Shown here in pieces: positions 8,324-17,473 of a stretch of DNA of 33,366 nt. The position numbers and the translations under genes are program-made. How positions within the stretch are numbered: position 1 is the first letter of the stretch; the number at the start of each line of letters is the position of its first letter. The DNA comes from Myxococcota bacterium (GTDB taxonomy: Bacteria; Myxococcota_A; UBA9160; UBA4427): NCBI GenBank assembly GCA_029941885.1, contig JAPYTP010000033.1:1-33366 (forward strand), read 5' to 3'. A model generated the notes under the pieces. The model was given only the letters and a program-made list of their open reading frames with translations. It was not told the origin of the DNA and made no database searches.

Positions 8324-9514
8324 CTAGAAGGCGACGACACCGTCTTGGCGCAGCTTGGACAGACGTTCATCGTCGATTGCTAGATCTTCGCGCAGCACCT
8401 CGGCGGTATGCCTACCCAAAAGGGGGGCGGCGCGCAGCGGGACATGACTCGCCGAGAGACGGATGGGCGAGCCCAGGATGGGGAGTTCGCCCTGTTCCTC
8501 GTGCTGGACCTTCTGGATGAATCCTCGGGCGAGCAGATGGGGATCCGAGAAGAGGTCCTTGGTGTCGAGCACGGCGCCGCAGGGTACGCCCGCCTCCCCG
8601 AGAATCTGCATCACGTCGTGCTTGCTGCGATCGCGCGTCCATTTGCAGATCTCCTCGTACACGTTGACACCCTCACCGTCTTCCTCGGGCCAGCCGGGCT
8701 GCAGGACGTCGATCAGGTCGGCGCGACCGATCGCCTGACACAGCGCCTCGAGATGGCGGGGGACGAACGCCAGGATGAAGACGTGGTCGTTGGGCCCACC
8801 CGGGGCACAGGGATACAGGTTGGCCGTTGCCCCCATCCCATTTCCGGTGCGGGCGACGGCCTGGCGCCCCCAGTCGCTCCCCGTCGCGATCGTCGTTCGC
8901 AGAAAGTACGTCGTCGCTTCCTGCATCGAGATCTCGATCTCTTGCCCGATCCCTTCGCGCAGCTTCTGCACGTACGCCGCGGTAATCGCGAGAGCGAGCT
9001 GAACACCGGAGCCGGAGTCGGAGATCGTTGGTCCGGGCCGCATCGGAGGTCCGTCCGCTTCGCCGGTAATGGAGAGCGCCCCACCGGCGGCCTGGGCGAT
9101 CGTGTCGTAGACCTTCCACGCCGAGTAGGGGCCGTCCGTTCCGAAGCCCTTGATGCGTGCGTAGATGAGCGAGGAATGGACCTCCTTGAGCCGCTCGTAA
9201 TCGAGCCGCAGCTTCTCCATGACGCCGGGCCCGTAGTTCTCCACGAATACGTCGTAGTGGGGAAGCATCTCGAGAAACAGTTCGCGACCCGCTTCTCCAT
9301 TCAGATCGATCGCGACACTGCGCTTGTTGCTATTCCAGTAGAGGAAGTAGCCGGAGTCTTGTTCCCCCCCGTCGATGTGTCGGCCCGGGTCTCCGACACC
9401 GGGCCGCTCCAGCTTGACGACGTCGGCCCCCAGCCAGGCCAGCCACTGCGTACACGACGTCCCCGCCTCGTACTGCGTCATGTCCAAGATCCTAAGGCCG
9501 TCCAGTGCAGGCAT
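8324..9514 (-). CDS. CaiB/BaiF family III CoA-transferase
   Basis: A 396-residue protein of usual family length. It opens with MPALDGLRILDMTQYEAG and has the hallmark GADVVKLERP segment near 29-38, NSNKRSVAIDL near 61-71, VENYGPGVMEKL near 91 and GFGTDGPY near 123. The catalytic Asp that carries the acyl/CoA anhydride is probably Asp166 (ISDSGSG). The family moves CoA between a carboxylate and an acyl-CoA. The start at 9514 has AGGAGG six bases upstream. It is transcribed away from the MFS transporter across 280 bases, so transporter and CoA-transferase may import and activate the same carboxylic acid. Substrate unknown. Confidence 0.9.
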   Translation of the reverse strand: MPALDGLRILDMTQYEAGTSCTQWLAWLGADVVKLERPGVGDPGRHIDGGEQDSGYFLYWNSNKRSVAIDLNGEAGRELFLEMLPHYDVFVENYGPGVMEKLRLDYERLKEVHSSLIYARIKGFGTDGPYSAWKVYDTIAQAAGGALSITGEADGPPMRPGPTISDSGSGVQLALAITAAYVQKLREGIGQEIEISMQEATTYFLRTTIATGSDWGRQAVARTGNGMGATANLYPCAPGGPNDHVFILAFVPRHLEALCQAIGRADLIDVLQPGWPEEDGEGVNVYEEICKWTRDRSKHDVMQILGEAGVPCGAVLDTKDLFSDPHLLARGFIQKVQHEEQGELPILGSPIRLSASHVPLRAAPLLGRHTAEVLREDLAIDDERLSKLRQDGVVAF

Positions 9515-9794
9515 GCCGATCCTCCTGCGCTCATGATGGCCCATCCTCCCCATCCCGGACATGCCTGCTCGCGACAGGGCTTCGACGGCGAGCACTCCGC
9601 TGAATTCCGGTTCCGCAATGGAAATCGGCCTCCCGCGCGACCGTAACGAAGCTCGATTCGAATCTCGTTCTCGGCGAGGCATAACGTTCGTACTCGAAGG
9701 AGTGGCGCAAAGGGCGCTGGTTCTCCTACTCTCGGATGTGAGCGGGCCTGCGCACGATCACGGGAATCACAACCCCGAAGCTGAAGGAGGAGCA

Positions 9795-11084
9795 GTGAGC
9801 ACCGCAGCGAATTCGGCCGAATCGCAAGAGTCGCGCCCCTACGTGGGCTGGGTCCTCGTCGTCCTGTTCTTGATCCAGTTGTTCAGCATCATGGATCGGC
9901 TGATGCTTTCCGTCCTCGGCGACGACATCAAGCAAGAGCTCGGACTATCCGATTCTGCGCTGGGCTTCCTGCTTGGCTTTGCATTCGCTGCGCTCTACGC
10001 CACGGTCGGAATCCCACTCGCCCGACTGGCCGACCGAAGTTCGCGCCGTACCGTTGCCGCGGCTTCTGTGGGGCTTTGGAGCCTGGCCACCGCGGCGACC
10101 GGTCTGACCCAGAACTTCTGGCAGCTCGCGCTCGCCCGGGTGTCGGTGGGAATTGGTGAGGCCGGAGGCTCGCCCCCGTCTCACTCGCTGGTCTCCGACT
10201 ACTTTCCGCCGGAACGCCGCGCTCGTGCCCTGGGCATCGTCAGTGCGGGGGGCAGCGCCGGCGTACTGGCGGGACTCTTCATTGGCGGACATCTCGGGGA
10301 AATGATCGGCTGGCGGGCCACCTTCTATGTGGTCGGGGCAGCGGGGATCGTGCTCGCACTCGTGATTCGATACACGATCCGCGAGCCACGGCGTGGCCGC
10401 TATGACTCCGAGAACGCCGTGCGTTCACAGCCGCCGCTGATGAAGGTGGTGCGACACCTGTTCAGCATGCGGTCCTACCTCCACCTCTCGTTCGCCGCGA
10501 GCTTGCACTCTTTTGCGGGATACGGCGCAACGTCCTGGACACCGATCTTTTTGATACGGGTCCACGGTTTCGACAAGGCCGACATCGCCAACACGCTCGG
10601 TCCGATCAGCGGAGTGACCTCGATGCTGGGCATCCTGGCGTCGGGCTTCATCGTGGAGCGGCTCGCGCGACGCGACGTCCGCTGGTATATGTGGATGCCC
10701 GCGGTCGCGAGCATGATCGCGCTGCCCTTCTCCTACGCGTTTCTGCTCATCCCCAATATCTGGCTCGCGTTTGCGCTGATGATCCCCTCTTCGTTCCTCG
10801 GAGCGGTCTACGCGGCCCCGACCTGGACCATGGTCCAGGGGTTGGCCCAGCCGGCGATGCGCGCCATGGCCTCTGCGATCACCCTCTTGCTGATCAATTT
10901 CATCGGCTTCGGTCTTGGACCCTGGGTCGTGGGAGGGATCAACGATTTTCTCGAGCCGCATTTCGGCGCGACGACTGTCCGCTACTCGCTGTTGATCATC
11001 GGCGTCTTCCACGTGTGGGCCGCAATCCACAACGTCCTCGCCGCCCGAACGCTTCGGAAAGACTTGGAACGGGCCCAGGAGTAG
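9795..11084 (+). CDS. MFS transporter, spinster-like
   Basis: A 429-residue membrane protein with about 12 hydrophobic segments. It starts at GTG 9795 with AAGGAGG four bases upstream. The first segment carries DRLMLSVLGDDIKQELGLSD, and the 2-3 loop carries RLADRSSRRTV, the MFS signature. GEAGGSPPSHSLVSDYFPPERRARALG between segments 4 and 5 is typical of spinster-type and related hexuronate/aromatic-acid carriers. It is likely an inner-membrane secondary carrier for an organic acid or lipid-like solute. It is divergent from a CoA-transferase and followed by a convergent amidohydrolase, both fitting carboxylate catabolism. Substrate is inferred only. Confidence 0.88.
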   Translation: MSTAANSAESQESRPYVGWVLVVLFLIQLFSIMDRLMLSVLGDDIKQELGLSDSALGFLLGFAFAALYATVGIPLARLADRSSRRTVAAASVGLWSLATAATGLTQNFWQLALARVSVGIGEAGGSPPSHSLVSDYFPPERRARALGIVSAGGSAGVLAGLFIGGHLGEMIGWRATFYVVGAAGIVLALVIRYTIREPRRGRYDSENAVRSQPPLMKVVRHLFSMRSYLHLSFAASLHSFAGYGATSWTPIFLIRVHGFDKADIANTLGPISGVTSMLGILASGFIVERLARRDVRWYMWMPAVASMIALPFSYAFLLIPNIWLAFALMIPSSFLGAVYAAPTWTMVQGLAQPAMRAMASAITLLLINFIGFGLGPWVVGGINDFLEPHFGATTVRYSLLIIGVFHVWAAIHNVLAARTLRKDLERAQE

Positions 11085-11140
11085 CCGGGGGCAGTCACGA
11101 TCGCAGTGAGAGGCAGGATGCCCGCGGATCCCGAGTGGGA

Positions 11141-12301
11141 TCAGGCGCTCGCGTCCTCGAAGACCTTCGGCAGCATCTCCTCCGGGAAGCGATAGAGGTC
11201 GACCGCGTTGTCCCAGAGGATCTTGCGCTTGCTGTCCGTCGAGACCTTCGGGAGATCGAGAAAGGTCTGCGTCGCGTTCGGGTATTTCGAATCGGGGTGC
11301 GGGTAATCGCTTTCCCATACGATGTGGTCGTCCCCGAGCTCTTCGATCAGCTGGTAGACGAGGTGCTCATCGGGTTCGACAGAAATCCAGCAGTTCTGCT
11401 TGTAGTACTCGGTCGGCGACTTCGAGCACTCGGGCATCTCGAGCCAGCCCGAGAGCTCGACGTGCTCCTCGATGCGCCACAACCACCAGGGAACCCAGGA
11501 ACAGTTCGCCTCCATGTACGCCACGCGGAGGCGCGGGAAGCGCTCGTAGACCCCATTCACGATCATCGAGAGCATCGCCTGCTGCGCCTCATAGGGATGG
11601 ACCACCGTATGCCATTCGGTGAAGGAGGTGAAGCGATCCATGCCCGACGCCGGGCCGTTCAAGCCCATGAAGGCGTGGGTGCTGAACGCACAGTCGTAGT
11701 CCTGGAGGATCTCGTAGATGGGGTCGTAGTAGCGATCGCCGAGGGTGCGGCCGTTGAAGGGGTTCGGTCGCGCCCAGAAGCAGCGAGCGCCGAGTTCCTC
11801 GTAGGCGTAGCGGATTTCCTCGACGGCGCGGCCCATGTCGTTCAGCGGGACGGGCGCGGCGGTGATCACGCGCCCGCCCGAAGTGTCTCGCATTTCGCAG
11901 CCCCAGCGGTTGTAGGCGCGGGCCATCGCGGCTTGCAGCTCGGGATCGATCCCATCGACCCACATGTCGTAGCCCGGGCCGTACAGAACCATCAGGTCGA
12001 TGCCCTCGGGACGCATCGAGTCGCGGACGCCTGGGCCGTCGAACTCCCGAAGCACGACGTCGCCGTACTTCTCGATCATCTCCTCTTTCGTCCAGCGGAT
12101 CGCCTTCAAGATATCGCCGAAGAGCGTTACGTGACTTTGCGTGTATTTTCCGTCGACCGTGACGGGACGAAACGCCTCGCGGCCCTCGACCTCTTTCCAG
12201 CCGACACGCCACTGGTACTTCTTGTCGAGGAAACGCTCCCAGAGATTGCGGGGCTCGACCACATGCGCGTCGGCATCGAAGACCTTGAATCCGTGGCGCA
12301 T
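11141..12301 (-). CDS. Amidohydrolase-family (TIM-barrel) metal-dependent hydrolase or decarboxylase
   Basis: A 386-residue protein of the amidohydrolase_2 family (ACMSD/hydroxybenzoate decarboxylase-like). It opens with MRHGFKVFDADAHVVEP; Asp11 and His13 form the DxH metal pair. A central His (FSTHAFMG) and a late Asp (WESDYPHPDSKYP) complete the expected metal site. The many aromatic residues fit members that act on aromatic or steroid ring products by hydrolysis or decarboxylation. ATG 12301 is preferred to upstream in-frame starts because GAGG lies eight bases before it. It converges with the MFS gene and diverges from the lipase-maturation-factor-like gene. Exact substrate unknown. Confidence 0.85.
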   Translation of the reverse strand: MRHGFKVFDADAHVVEPRNLWERFLDKKYQWRVGWKEVEGREAFRPVTVDGKYTQSHVTLFGDILKAIRWTKEEMIEKYGDVVLREFDGPGVRDSMRPEGIDLMVLYGPGYDMWVDGIDPELQAAMARAYNRWGCEMRDTSGGRVITAAPVPLNDMGRAVEEIRYAYEELGARCFWARPNPFNGRTLGDRYYDPIYEILQDYDCAFSTHAFMGLNGPASGMDRFTSFTEWHTVVHPYEAQQAMLSMIVNGVYERFPRLRVAYMEANCSWVPWWLWRIEEHVELSGWLEMPECSKSPTEYYKQNCWISVEPDEHLVYQLIEELGDDHIVWESDYPHPDSKYPNATQTFLDLPKVSTDSKRKILWDNAVDLYRFPEEMLPKVFEDASA

Positions 12302-12515
12302 CGTGAGAACCTCGAGTCGCGGGGCTTCTTTGGGGGCCGGCTGCGCCGAGGGTAACACCGGCGCCAACCGAGGGCAGTCGGGTGGCCCCTTGCGCCTCGT
12401 CGCGCACGGCAACGTCTGAGGTCGACGGCGAGAAGGCGATGAACGCCGGGCGGTCTACTCTCTCAGCCGCTCCTGGCTCGAGGGGCGGAGTCCCTTTCAG
12501 GAGGTCGTGCGAGCG

Positions 12516-14150
12516 ATGGAAGTGGGGCAGGGCGAGTCTCGGCAGATCCGCAGGTTGTTTCTGATTGGCCTGGGCGGTGTTTTCGCTTGTGCGTTCGGGT
12601 CGGCCGCGGTCCAGATCGACGGATTGATCGGACCGGACGGGATCCTGCCGGCGGCGGATTACCTCGTCCGTGCTCGCGACCATTTCGGCGGCGTCGCCGC
12701 TTTTCGCATTCCGTCCGTCTTTTGGCTCGGGGCAGGGTCCACTGCGCTCCAACTCGTCTGCGGATTGGGAGTGCTTTTCTCGGGGCTGCTCATTTCAGGC
12801 TTTGCCCCGCGTCTCTGCATCGCGGTTCTCTGGTGGCTCTACCTTTCGATCTCATCGGTCGGGGACGTCTTCCTCGGCTATCAGTGGGATGTCCTGCTGA
12901 TCGAAACCGCAGCCTGCGCATTCTTCTTTGCGCCCGCCGGGTGGACGCCGGTGGCGACCCGCACGATTCCAGCGAGCCGCCTGGGTCTCTTCCTCCTGCG
13001 GTTCCTGCTCGCGCGCCTTTTCTTTCTCTCGGGAGCGACTAAATGGCTCTCGGGTGACCCGAGTTGGCGAGACGGGACCGCGCTCCAGTTTCACTTCTGG
13101 AGCCAGCCGCTGCCCGCGATTCCGGCGTGGTGGGCTGATGGGATGCCCGACTTCGTGCTCTCCGCCGGAGCGTTCGGGACATTGGCGATCGAGCTCATCC
13201 TGCCGATCCTGGTTTTCGGGCCTCGCCCCCTTCGACGGGTTGCGTTCGTCGGCTTCATCGGGCTTCAGTTCCTGATCGGCTTCACCGGGAGTTATGGGTT
13301 CTTCAATCTGCTGACGTGCGTGCTGTGTCTCACGTTGCTCGACGACCTCGATCTGGCGATCGCGAAGCGGTGGTGGGTGGCGAGGGTCCGCACTCATGGC
13401 CGCGAGGCGCCCGAGCCGCTTTCGTCGGAGCGGGCAGTGGAGGCGCGGGTCGATGGGGCTGCGTCGGGGGTGCCGGACGGGGAGGTGGCGACTAATTCAG
13501 ACGATCCGCCGCCGGCGGGGGCGACTGCTTACGAGGTGGCACGAATCTATTTTCGACGCGTCCGACGCGTGGGGGAGATCGCGGTCGCGGTTGCCCTCCT
13601 GGTGTTTGCGATCACCACGACGCTCGCAGCGCTCGGCGTGGGTGAAATCGTCCCCGAGTCGATTCGGATCGTCCGACAGAACCTGGCGCAATTTCGTTCT
13701 TTCAACGCCTATGGGCTGTTCGCGGTGATGACGACCGGGAGACTCGAAATCGAGGTCGAAGGCAGCACCGATGGCGAAACTTGGAGGCCCTATCTCTTCG
13801 ACTACAAACCCGGCCCTCCAGATCGTGCGCCCAGACTCGCGATGCCTCACATGCCTCGCCTGGATTGGCAGATGTGGTTCGCCTCGCTGCGGGGGTGTGA
13901 AGGCAGCCCGTGGCTTCGTCGATTTCTCGCGAAGCTTCTCACGGGCAGTGAGTCGGTCGGCGGCTTGCTGGCCGAGAATCCCTTCCCCGATGAGCCGCCG
14001 CGCTACCTGAGAACGCCCACGCGGAAGGCGCGATTTGCCGCGCTTGGCAGCGACGAGGGAAGCTGGTGGACGTATGAGGCGGTGGGGAAATTCTGCCCGA
14101 CGGTCGAATTGCGCGGCGGACGACTCGTCCGGGCGGATCTCCTGGATTGA
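12516..14150 (+). CDS. Lipase maturation factor (LMF1/DUF1222)-like membrane protein
   Basis: About 544 residues with eight to nine hydrophobic segments and a soluble C-terminal part after the last segment near residue 360. Family-typical stretches include YQWDVLLIETAACAFFFAP, the Lys-Trp-Leu-Ser-Gly-Asp-Pro-Ser-Trp core after LARLFFLSGATK, and FHFWSQPLPAIPAWWA. A hydrophilic insert near 290-335 is rich in Glu, Ala and Pro. In animals LMF1 is an ER protein needed to mature lipases; the bacterial function is not established. ATG 12516 is chosen because AGGAGGT sits ten bases upstream; GTG 12507 is only two bases from that site. It is divergent from the amidohydrolase. Confidence 0.85.
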   Translation: MEVGQGESRQIRRLFLIGLGGVFACAFGSAAVQIDGLIGPDGILPAADYLVRARDHFGGVAAFRIPSVFWLGAGSTALQLVCGLGVLFSGLLISGFAPRLCIAVLWWLYLSISSVGDVFLGYQWDVLLIETAACAFFFAPAGWTPVATRTIPASRLGLFLLRFLLARLFFLSGATKWLSGDPSWRDGTALQFHFWSQPLPAIPAWWADGMPDFVLSAGAFGTLAIELILPILVFGPRPLRRVAFVGFIGLQFLIGFTGSYGFFNLLTCVLCLTLLDDLDLAIAKRWWVARVRTHGREAPEPLSSERAVEARVDGAASGVPDGEVATNSDDPPPAGATAYEVARIYFRRVRRVGEIAVAVALLVFAITTTLAALGVGEIVPESIRIVRQNLAQFRSFNAYGLFAVMTTGRLEIEVEGSTDGETWRPYLFDYKPGPPDRAPRLAMPHMPRLDWQMWFASLRGCEGSPWLRRFLAKLLTGSESVGGLLAENPFPDEPPRYLRTPTRKARFAALGSDEGSWWTYEAVGKFCPTVELRGGRLVRADLLD

Positions 14151-14205
14151 GCGATTTTCGGTGCCGACTGGACCGGCCGCCCGCTCACCCGCTCGATTCG
14201 GCGGA

Positions 14206-14652
14206 TTATCCCGCGAGTGCGTCGCCAAGCTTGCTGTAGTCGACGGTCCGCCAGCGCGCCGGGCGCATCGTGTAGACCAGGCTGCCGTCCGCCTCTCCAC
14301 TCTCGGTGTACAGGTCGCCGAGCTTCTCCCCGAAGTATCGTCGGGCCATCGGGCGAGAGTCCTTCTCCCGGTCTGCCGGGCGAACCTCCGTGACGGGACC
14401 CTCGACCGACACGTAGCGATAGTTGGGCGGCGTCTCTTCCTGAGCGCAGAGCGAGAACCGTCCGGCGGCCTCGAGGGCCCGTCCCTTGGCGGACGCCTCG
14501 TCCGTCAGGATCCACAGACCCACCTCCGGCTCGAAGTCGTACCAGATCGGGACCGTGAGGGGCGGCGCGTCCGATTGTTCGATGCTGATGACACCCACGT
14601 GTACACCGGCGAGGAATTCTTCGCGTTCCGCTTTCGTCATGTTGAGCGACAT
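14206..14652 (-). CDS. Pyridoxamine-5'-phosphate-oxidase-like (FMN/F420 split-barrel) protein
   Basis: A 148-residue protein starting at ATG 14652 with AAGGAG nine bases upstream. It has the PPOX split-barrel layout: an N-terminal helix (MTKAEREEFLAG), strand pair HVGVISIE...PLTVPIWYDFE, then GLWILTDEASAKGRALEAAGRFSLCAQEE and VSVEGPVTEV. These segments commonly hold FMN, F420 or haem. Many such small proteins are F420- or flavin-dependent reductases. It lies 78 bases downstream of the P450 on the same strand and may supply or accompany an oxidation step. Cofactor and substrate cannot be decided. Confidence 0.8.
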   Translation of the reverse strand: MSLNMTKAEREEFLAGVHVGVISIEQSDAPPLTVPIWYDFEPEVGLWILTDEASAKGRALEAAGRFSLCAQEETPPNYRYVSVEGPVTEVRPADREKDSRPMARRYFGEKLGDLYTESGEADGSLVYTMRPARWRTVDYSKLGDALAG

Positions 14653-14730
14653 GGAGTTGAGCTCCTTGGAGGGTTGAGCGCCAGATGGTTGGGTGCTTGT
14701 TAGGGTCGATCCCATCTGGGCACGGCTGGC

Positions 14731-15996
14731 TTAGGAAGGTCGCAGCCGATACCGGATGGGCATTCGCTTGACGCCGCCCAGGAAGCTCGAACGCGCGCGT
14801 TCGTAACGACCCGCCAGCTCGACCTCTTCCATTCGCTCGGCCAGCTGGCGAAAGATCGTGCGCAGCTCGAGCCGGGCAAGGCTTGCCCCCAGGCAGAAGT
14901 GTTCGCCGAGCCCGAAGCCCAGGTGCGGGTTGGGTCGGCGGTCGATGCGGAAGACGTCCGGATCCTCGAACACGTCTTCGTCGCGGTTGGCCGACGGATA
15001 GAAGAGGCACATCGAGTCGCCCGCCTTGATCGGCTGGCCGGCGACCTCCACGTCTTCCACGGGCGTTCGGCAGAACTGGATCACGGGCGTGGTCCAGCGG
15101 ACGATCTCCTCGGAAGCGAGATCGACGAGGCCGGGGTTCTTGCGAAGCTTCTCGAACTCGCCCGGGTTCTCGATCAGGGCGAGCAGGCCGCCGCTCGCGG
15201 CGTTTCGGGTGGTTTCGTTTCCCGCGATGACGAGCAACATGAAGTAGGAGAGCAGCTCTCGGATCGGCATCGGGTCGCCGTCGATCGTCGAGGCGGCGAG
15301 CACGCTCACGATGTCGTCCCGGGGATCGGCGCGTCGCTTCTCGCTCAGCGCGGTGAAATACTGAAACATCCCCATGCGCGCGTCGTTGAATTCCGTCTCG
15401 GGCGAAGCGTCAGAATCGTCCGTCTGGAACTCCGGATCCGAGGAACCGGCGATGGCGTTGGTCCAGTGGAACATCAGTCGCCAGTCCTCGCGCGGAACGC
15501 CCAGCATGTCGGCCAGCACCGCCAGCGTGAGTGGGGCGCTGAGATCGTGTACGAAATCGCCTTCCCGCGTATTGCCGTCCCCCGCCATCTCGTCGAGCAG
15601 CTCGCGAGTGATGCGCTCCACCTCGGCATGTCGGCTGCGGATGGCGCGCGGGGTGAACCAACTGCTCGCAGTGGCGCGGTACTTCGGGTGCTCCGGCGGA
15701 TCCATTACGAGCAAGTGCCGGATGTCTCGCTCGGCCGGCGGAGCGCCTTCTTCGAAGATGGCCAGCCGGGGCGCGTTCAGAAAGCGCTTCGGTTGTTTCG
15801 AGAGCCAGAGGATGTCCCGGCGCTTGGTCACCGCCCAGAAGCCGACACCTCCCGGCACGTCGAACCAGTGAACGGGCGACTCCTGGCGCAGTCGCTTCCA
15901 GGCCGCGTGGGGGTAGCCGTTCTTCACGTACTCATCCGGGTCGATCAGGTCGAGCGTATCGAGAGACGAATTGTCGAGAGACGTCTGCGAAGGCAT
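14731..15996 (-). CDS. Cytochrome P450 (CYP125/CYP124-like bacterial group)
   Basis: A 421-residue soluble bacterial P450. The I-helix oxygen-activation motif AGNETT is at 258-263, the K-helix ExxR is Glu297-Arg300, and the haem loop HLGFGLGEHFCLGASLARLE has thiolate ligand Cys368. The MDPPEHPKYRATASSWFTPRA segment near 99-118 is the usual C-helix region. It likely hydroxylates a hydrophobic substrate such as a steroid side chain, fatty acid or terpenoid, with electrons from a ferredoxin not encoded here. ATG 15996 gives the usual length; a frame opening 12 codons earlier has a basic, unlikely N-terminus. It sits between a DUF3293 gene and a PPOX gene on the same strand. Confidence 0.93.
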   Translation of the reverse strand: MPSQTSLDNSSLDTLDLIDPDEYVKNGYPHAAWKRLRQESPVHWFDVPGGVGFWAVTKRRDILWLSKQPKRFLNAPRLAIFEEGAPPAERDIRHLLVMDPPEHPKYRATASSWFTPRAIRSRHAEVERITRELLDEMAGDGNTREGDFVHDLSAPLTLAVLADMLGVPREDWRLMFHWTNAIAGSSDPEFQTDDSDASPETEFNDARMGMFQYFTALSEKRRADPRDDIVSVLAASTIDGDPMPIRELLSYFMLLVIAGNETTRNAASGGLLALIENPGEFEKLRKNPGLVDLASEEIVRWTTPVIQFCRTPVEDVEVAGQPIKAGDSMCLFYPSANRDEDVFEDPDVFRIDRRPNPHLGFGLGEHFCLGASLARLELRTIFRQLAERMEEVELAGRYERARSSFLGGVKRMPIRYRLRPS

Positions 15997-16129
15997 GGGC
16001 AGACGATATCGCCTCGTGTGCCTCCGCCGCATCCAGCCTGGTGGACTTCCCGGGAATCGCGGGTACCCGAATGGCTGGCTGGCGAGCGGACACGAATCCT
16101 CATGGTGCTTGTCAGCTTTCTACCCAACC

Positions 16130-16579
16130 TCAGCACTCGACGAGTTGCGCCTCGCCGGAAATCTCTCCAACGACGATGGCGAGCTGCCCGAAGCGCTTGC
16201 CCAGCCGCATTGCATCTTCAGAGGAGATTCCCAGGACGAGAAAGCTCTCCTCCGGTTCCCAGCCTGGGTGGGCCCCGATTCCACGGCCCCCGAACATCGG
16301 ATACACGCCCGCGAGCAGCTGCTCCCGAAGGCGCTCATTGCGCTCGGAGTTTTCATCGGAAGGAAGGGGCAGAGAGGACGGATTCCAGGCGGTAATGAAA
16401 GCCCAGCGAACGGCCTGGTGATCGCGAAGCAGTTCATCGAGGCGAGCGTGGGTCTGCCCGATGCGGATCCGGATCGGATCCTTGTCCTCGGCCAGGTCCG
16501 CTTCGAAAACGGTTTCTGCGAATGCTTGCCAGAGATCGGGGTCGATCGCGCCGAGACCGTCTCTGGCGTCATCCTCCAT
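16130..16579 (-). CDS. DUF3293 domain protein
   Basis: A 149-residue acidic protein with the DUF3293 pattern: an early ...ADLAEDKDPIRIRIGQTH segment, AFITAWNPSS near residue 61, NERLREQLLAGVYPMFGGRGIG near 81-103 and WEPEESFLVLGISSEDAMRLGKRFGQ near 107-131. The family is widespread in proteobacteria and of unknown function. No signal or membrane segment is visible. ATG 16579 has only a weak GGAAG upstream. It is 133 bases upstream of the P450 on the same strand; co-transcription is possible but not evident. Confidence 0.8.
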   Translation of the reverse strand: MEDDARDGLGAIDPDLWQAFAETVFEADLAEDKDPIRIRIGQTHARLDELLRDHQAVRWAFITAWNPSSLPLPSDENSERNERLREQLLAGVYPMFGGRGIGAHPGWEPEESFLVLGISSEDAMRLGKRFGQLAIVVGEISGEAQLVEC

Positions 16580-16867
16580 GAGGGGGTCTTCCTATGAGCT
16601 GAGCGGTGGTCTGGACCGGGACGATTCGGAATGGGCGGGATCAGGACCTTGTTTGTGGGTTCCTCTATCGTCATTCTATCAAACGGGGCAAGTGGAGAGG
16701 GGAGGCGCCTTCTTTCTGGCCGGGCTGCTATGGATCGGTCGGTCGTCCAGGCGGATCCCCCTCGAACCCCGGGACTGTCAGACGAGTCGTTTCGAGGGCT
16801 GCGGCGCTTCGAATGTGGCTCTTCTCGGGTCGGACGCGGTAGAGTGCGCAACGGGAGGTTCACGTAA

Positions 16868-17473
16868 ATGCATCAGCGCATCCGGTTCGGGGTACTTACG
16901 CTCTCCGCCGCACTCGTCGCCAGCTCACTTTCGGGGTGTGGCTTTCAATCGATCCCCCAGGCACTCAACAAGGTCGAGGCCGCGGTTGCCGAGGTGACGA
17001 ATCAATACAAGCGACGTGTCGACCTGATCCCCAACCTGGTGCGGACCGTGAAGGGCTACGCGAGCCACGAGAAGGAGACGCTGTCCGCCGTCATTAGCGC
17101 GCGCGCCCGCGCGACCCAGATGACGATCGATCCGTCGAACTCCACGCCCGAACAGATTCAGGCCTACCAGTCCGCTCAGGGCGGCCTGTCCCAGGCCCTT
17201 GGCCGCTTGATGATGGTGAGCGAACGCTATCCGGACCTGAAGGCGGACCGTCAGTTTCGCGAACTGCAGGCACAACTCGAAGGGACCGAGAATCGGATCG
17301 CGATCGCACGCCAGCGGCACATCGAATCGATTCGCGAATTCAACGACCTCGTGACGGTGCCACCGTCCAGTATCACGAACAGCTTGCTCTATCAGCACGA
17401 GAAGATGGCCCAGTGGACGCTCGACGACGCCGAGCGCGCGGAGGCCGAGAGAGCCCCAGAGGTCGCGTTCTAG
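16868..17473 (+). CDS. lemA: LemA-family lipoprotein
   Basis: A 201-residue protein with a lipoprotein signal: charged start, hydrophobic core, and the lipobox LSGCG with Cys24 as the lipidated residue. The LemA signature follows: TNQYKRRVDLIPNLVRTVKGYASHEKETL near 44-72, then long helices and an FNDLVTVPPSSI end. LemA proteins are membrane-anchored helical bundles of unclear function, usually next to TPM-domain proteins. GGGAGG lies about nine bases before ATG 16868. The stop codon directly abuts the next ATG, so it heads a tight three-gene operon with the two TPM genes. Confidence 0.9.
   Translation: MHQRIRFGVLTLSAALVASSLSGCGFQSIPQALNKVEAAVAEVTNQYKRRVDLIPNLVRTVKGYASHEKETLSAVISARARATQMTIDPSNSTPEQIQAYQSAQGGLSQALGRLMMVSERYPDLKADRQFRELQAQLEGTENRIAIARQRHIESIREFNDLVTVPPSSITNSLLYQHEKMAQWTLDDAERAEAERAPEVAF

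Noticed and set aside
8408..9646. 412-codon plus-strand open frame
   Set aside because: It is antisense to the CoA-transferase and lacks any recognisable domain.
10691..12355. 554-codon plus-strand open frame
   Set aside because: It spans the end of the MFS gene and the antisense of the amidohydrolase; both real genes have clear motifs and ribosome sites.
14899..16395. 498-codon plus-strand open frame
   Set aside because: It is antisense to the P450 and DUF3293 genes, which carry unmistakable family motifs.
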